8,328 nt of DNA from Halothiobacillus neapolitanus (GTDB taxonomy: Bacteria; Pseudomonadota; Gammaproteobacteria; Halothiobacillales; Halothiobacillaceae): contig DYLI01000070.1 in the NCBI GenBank assembly GCA_020722165.1, positions 1 to 8,328 of the forward strand, written 5' to 3'. Positions 5,508-8,328 of the stretch are shown here, one piece after another. The stretch's first letter is position 1. Each line of letters begins with the position of its first letter. Under the pieces are notes generated by a model, which saw only the letters and a list, made by a program, of their open reading frames with translations, searched no databases and was not told where the DNA came from. A program made the position numbers and the translations under genes.

Positions 5508-7315
5508 TAGGGCTGCGAAGGTGGGGTTGCACTTAGGCTGGCATCAAGTTTAAGCAGGTATTTATCTTGCGGGTCGCGTTTGAGTGCCTCACTCAGCAGT
5601 TTGCGTGCGTCGTCACGGCGTTGCTGTGCGGCCAAAACTTCGACCAAATGTCCGGCGATTTCGGCATCCTGATTCAGGGCAAAGGCTTGGCGCAAATAGC
5701 TTTCGGCTTCGGTCAACTTGCCTTGTCGATACAAAATCCAGCCCATGCTGTCCATGGTCGCGGCACTTTTGGGGTCGAGCTTGAGTGATTTGCTAATCAA
5801 TGTGTAGGCTTCATCGAGCTTAATATTGCGTTCGGCGAGAGTAAAACCCAGCGCATTCAGCGCTTCGGGGTTTTCTGGGTCTTGGGCAAGAATGGCGCGC
5901 AAATCAGCTTCGGATTGTTCAAACAGGCCGAGTTGTTCACCTAACAGCGCACGCGAATACAACAGGTCGGGCTCGCCGGGGACTTCGATCAGCGCCTTTT
6001 GGGTTAAATCATAGGCCTCTGGAATGCGTTCGGATTGGCGCAAAATCTGAGTTTCAAGCAGATAAAAACGCACGCGCTCCTCAATAGTGGGGCTGAGTGC
6101 TCGCGCTTGCGCCAAACGATCACGTGCCGCTTGTGTGCGGCCTGCGCTCATGTCGATTTGTGCCATGCGCAACAGCGCCTCAGTGGCAAATTCACTGGTT
6201 TGGGTTTGAGCATACCAACGCAGGGCGGCATCAGTTTGGCCGCGTTGCTCGCTCAAACGACCGAGGTAGTAGGCGGCAGTCGCGGCGCGGTCTTTGTCGC
6301 GGTACAGAATCTTTAATTCACGTTCGGCGGTGCTGAAGTCATTGCTTTCTAAGGCCATGAGTGCCACGGCATAGCGCAAATCCTGATCTTTGGGGGATTT
6401 TTGCAGCATCTTGCCCAGTAATTCGCGCGCTTCCTGAGTGCGTCCTGCTTCGTGCAGTGCGCGTGCATAGGTCATGCGCAGGCGCTGGTCCTTGGGGAAT
6501 TGCTGCACCATATCGCTTAAAACATCGACACCGGAAGCCGGATCGTTCTGGCTGAAATAGCTATCGGCCAACAACAGATAGGCTTCCTTGCGTGTTGGAT
6601 CAAGATGGATGGTTTTGCGCAGGGCGGCGCGTGCAGTGTTCCATTCCTTGAAGTTGATGGCGGCTTGCGCCAGCGTGAACCAGGCTTCGGCATCATTGAC
6701 CTGGGTTTGCGCAAGTTGATGCAGCAGCGGCAGAATCCCCGAGCCTTCATGCACAAGTATGCTGAGCAGTTCTTGATAGGCTTCCTTGCGCACAGCCTCT
6801 TGGAGGGGCAGGTGCTGAGTGATGAGCTTGAGTGCGAGAGCATCATTGTGTTGACGCACCGCAGCCAGCGCTTCCATGGGCCAGCGGGTCGCGTTCTGCG
6901 GCTCCAGCTCAACCCATAGTGCCAATGCCTGATCGCTGGTAGCTGTGTCGCGGGCGAGCTGGGCGATTTTAACGGCGCGCTCGGCAGTTTTCGGGTCACG
7001 ACTCAGTTGAGCGGCGCGCAGATAGAGTTTCCCCGCCTCAGCCACTTTGCCACGTTTCCCTGCCAGTTCAGCCTGCATCAGTAAATAAAAGGCCTGCGCA
7101 CGTTGATCGTTGGCGCTGCCTGCGCCTTGGGCAAGGGGAATGACGCTTAGCGACTCATGGGCGCTAGAGCCTTGCACCTCTGGCGTACGGTTTTCGCTGG
7201 AGGCATCGCTCGCTGGAATATTTGCACAGGCAACGAGGCCAATACTTGCACCGGCAACGAGCAGGGCAAGCAGTGACAGCGATAGAACTCTAGGTAGGGC
7301 ACTAGGTTTGGACAT
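5507..7315 (-). CDS. lbcA: TPR-repeat outer-membrane lipoprotein, probable LbcA
   Basis: The 602-residue protein opens with a basic and hydrophobic signal (LSLSLLALLVAGASIGL) ending in the lipobox LVAC with Cys30. A low-complexity linker runs to about residue 70. From there almost to the end it is built of tetratricopeptide helices. Clear units include 209-240 (AEAWFTLAQA), 243-274 (KEAYLLLADSYF), 277-308, 483-515 (PEALNALGFTLAE), 518-550 (MDSMGWILYRQGKLTEAE) and 551-582. In Pseudomonas aeruginosa the gene at this place, between hemA and lolB, encodes LbcA, a TPR lipoprotein that assembles with the protease CtpA to degrade peptidoglycan cross-link hydrolases. The name here rests on position, length and architecture, so it is inference; no ctpA is in view. 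The ATG at 7313-7315 has GAGGA at 7322-7326 six bases upstream. It leads the lolB-ispE operon. Confidence 0.88.
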   Translation of the reverse strand: MSKPSALPRVLSLSLLALLVAGASIGLVACANIPASDASSENRTPEVQGSSAHESLSVIPLAQGAGSANDQRAQAFYLLMQAELAGKRGKVAEAGKLYLRAAQLSRDPKTAERAVKIAQLARDTATSDQALALWVELEPQNATRWPMEALAAVRQHNDALALKLITQHLPLQEAVRKEAYQELLSILVHEGSGILPLLHQLAQTQVNDAEAWFTLAQAAINFKEWNTARAALRKTIHLDPTRKEAYLLLADSYFSQNDPASGVDVLSDMVQQFPKDQRLRMTYARALHEAGRTQEARELLGKMLQKSPKDQDLRYAVALMALESNDFSTAERELKILYRDKDRAATAAYYLGRLSEQRGQTDAALRWYAQTQTSEFATEALLRMAQIDMSAGRTQAARDRLAQARALSPTIEERVRFYLLETQILRQSERIPEAYDLTQKALIEVPGEPDLLYSRALLGEQLGLFEQSEADLRAILAQDPENPEALNALGFTLAERNIKLDEAYTLISKSLKLDPKSAATMDSMGWILYRQGKLTEAESYLRQAFALNQDAEIAGHLVEVLAAQQRRDDARKLLSEALKRDPQDKYLLKLDASLSATPPSQP

Positions 7316-7339
7316 GGAGGTTCCTCATTGGGCTTGCGC

Positions 7340-7348
7340 ATTCTAGCA
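7340..7348 (-). promoter_or_regulatory. extended -10 promoter of the TPR-lolB-ispE operon
   Basis: On the minus strand TGC followed by TAGAAT (7340-7345) forms an extended -10 element differing from consensus at one base. The hexamer at the -35 distance is poor, which fits an extended -10 promoter. The predicted start is near 7333, giving a leader of about 18 nt that contains the GAGGA ribosome site. The -10 box and the following bases closely copy those of the tRNA-Gln promoter (17 of 20 positions). Confidence 0.55.
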
Positions 7349-7421
7349 GTATGTTATGTGCGCATAGGCTCAGTTGAAAGATTGCGCGCAGTATTTCCGG
7401 GTCGAAAGCAGGGACGTTTGC

Positions 7422-7450
7422 TTGTCAATACGCTGCGAATGCCTGAAAAT
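7422..7450 (+). promoter_or_regulatory. candidate hemA promoter
   Basis: TTGTCA (7422-7427, one mismatch to the -35 consensus) is followed after 17 bases by GAAAAT (7445-7450, four of six matches to the -10 consensus). This would start transcription near 7457 and leave a leader of about 43 nt before hemA. It is the best-spaced pair I found in the divergent region, but the -10 is weak. An alternative lies in the AT-rich TTTTAAATT a little further on. Confidence 0.3.
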
Positions 7451-7499
7451 CGACAGTCTTTTAAATTCGCATCACGTACGGGCTGGCATTATTACTTCC

Positions 7500-8328
7500 A
7501 TGTCCATCATTGCATTAGGCATTAATCATCGTACCGCACCGCTTTCGGTGCGCGAGCGTGTGGCCTTTACTACGGATAAGATGCAGCAGGCATTGGGCGA
7601 AATGCTGCGCCTGCCGCAGGTACGCGAGGGCGCGATTGTCTCCACTTGCAACCGTACCGAAGTCTATGCCGCCGTGGGTGAGTCGGGTGAGCAAGAGGTG
7701 CTGCGCTGGTTTCCTGAAACCCACGGGCTGACGGATGCTGACGTGCGGCCTTATCTTTATATCCATCACGAAACCGAGGCGATTCGGCATCTATTGCGGG
7801 TTTCTTCGGGGCTGGATTCGCTGGTGCTCGGCGAGCCGCAGATTTTGGGGCAAATTAAAACCGCCTATGCCCATGCCGGTCAAATGCGCACTGTGGGGCC
7901 GTTGCTTAACCGATTGTTTCAGCACGCTTTTTCAGTCGCCAAGCAGGTACGTACCGATACCGCGATTGGCGCGAGTCCGGTGTCGGTGGCCTTTGCTGCC
8001 GTGAGCCTAGCCAAGCAGATTTTTGGTGATTTCAGTCGCAAAACTGCGTTATTGATCGGCGCTGGCGAGACGGTTGAGTTGGCGGCGCGCCATCTGCATA
8101 GCCACGGCATTGGACGCATGGTGATTGCCAACCGCACTATTGAGCGTGCCCATGCGCTGGCCGAGCCGCTGGGCGGGTATGCCATTGCCCTAAGCGAGTT
8201 GGGTGAGCATCTGCACGAGGCGGATATTGTGATTACCGCCACCGCCAGCACGCTGCCGATTTTGGGTAAGGGTGCGGTGGAAAGCGCGCTGAAGCGCCGT
8301 AAGCGTCGCCCGATTTTCATGGTGGATA
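7500..8328 (+). CDS. hemA: glutamyl-tRNA reductase (5' part, runs off the window)
   Basis: GluTR reduces the glutamate on tRNA-Glu to glutamate-1-semialdehyde with NADPH, the first step of C5-pathway tetrapyrrole synthesis, in the cytoplasm. The window holds 276 codons; family members have about 415-440, so the dimerisation domain is missing only because the window ends. The N-terminus MSIIALGINHRTAPLSVRER matches the family, with catalytic Cys50 in STCNRTEVY and His97 in the catalytic region. SGLDSLVLGEPQILGQIK lies at 103-120, and a nucleotide-binding LIGAGETVELAARHL at 185-199. The start ATG (7500-7502) is fixed by the family N-terminus; only a weak GGGCTGG stands upstream at a long distance. 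It is divergent from the TPR-lolB-ispE operon, with 184 bp between the start codons. Confidence 0.96.
   Translation, partial: MSIIALGINHRTAPLSVRERVAFTTDKMQQALGEMLRLPQVREGAIVSTCNRTEVYAAVGESGEQEVLRWFPETHGLTDADVRPYLYIHHETEAIRHLLRVSSGLDSLVLGEPQILGQIKTAYAHAGQMRTVGPLLNRLFQHAFSVAKQVRTDTAIGASPVSVAFAAVSLAKQIFGDFSRKTALLIGAGETVELAARHLHSHGIGRMVIANRTIERAHALAEPLGGYAIALSELGEHLHEADIVITATASTLPILGKGAVESALKRRKRRPIFMVD

Noticed and set aside
6517..6999. Minus-strand 160-codon frame inside the TPR gene
   Set aside because: It lies entirely within the TPR coding sequence in another frame, with a composition expected of a shadow frame.
7316..7326. Small inverted repeat (GAGG/CCTC) at the TPR ribosome site
   Set aside because: Only two bases separate the arms, too few for an RNA loop. 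It is better explained as the Shine-Dalgarno itself.
7423..7428. Perfect TTGACA on the minus strand in the divergent region
   Set aside because: No acceptable -10 hexamer lies 16-18 bases downstream. The extended -10 nearer the TPR gene is the better promoter.
7515..7790. Minus-strand frame opposite the hemA start
   Set aside because: hemA is clear on the plus strand from 7500, so this is antisense noise.

Overview
This window is a conserved housekeeping segment from a gammaproteobacterium. The order hemA (divergent), TPR lipoprotein, lolB, ispE, tRNA-Gln, prs, rplY, pth, ychF is the one I know from Pseudomonas and from many purple-sulfur and sulfur-oxidising gammaproteobacteria. The two-domain (CTC-type) bL25, the CCA-encoded tRNA-Gln(UUG) and the Lol-pathway lipoprotein all fit a Gram-negative gammaproteobacterium. 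I cannot name the genus.

Layout, right to left along the minus strand. A divergent intergenic region (7316-7499) separates hemA (plus strand, running off the right edge) from a three-gene, tightly overlapping operon: a 602-residue TPR lipoprotein (probable LbcA), lolB and ispE. Between ispE and the next gene lies a 105-bp palindromic, MITE-like element with perfect 16-bp ends (3895-3999). Next comes a strong sigma70-type promoter placed directly before tRNA-Gln, and prs starts only 38 nt after the tRNA. An intrinsic terminator preceded by a second hairpin follows prs. Then comes the close-packed rplY-pth-ychF group. Downstream of ychF, at the left end, is a decayed toxin-antitoxin remnant: a 5'-truncated antitoxin C-terminus and a very short toxin N-terminus. 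The first 39 bases may be the tail of a plus-strand gene.

How the genes fit together. LolB inserts lipoproteins into the outer membrane. The TPR protein beside it is itself a predicted lipoprotein and so a likely LolB client. ispE makes an isoprenoid precursor and hemA starts tetrapyrrole synthesis from glutamyl-tRNA. tRNA-Gln, bL25, Pth and YchF all serve translation, and Prs supplies PRPP for nucleotide, histidine and tryptophan synthesis.

Most of the window is ordinary core genome. I found no convincing new biological system. The points worth a second look are the small non-coding ones: the palindromic element, the near-identical promoter and leader blocks of the tRNA and the TPR operon, the terminator sitting inside the rplY leader, the tRNA-mRNA arrangement of prs, and the toxin-antitoxin relic in frame behind ychF.
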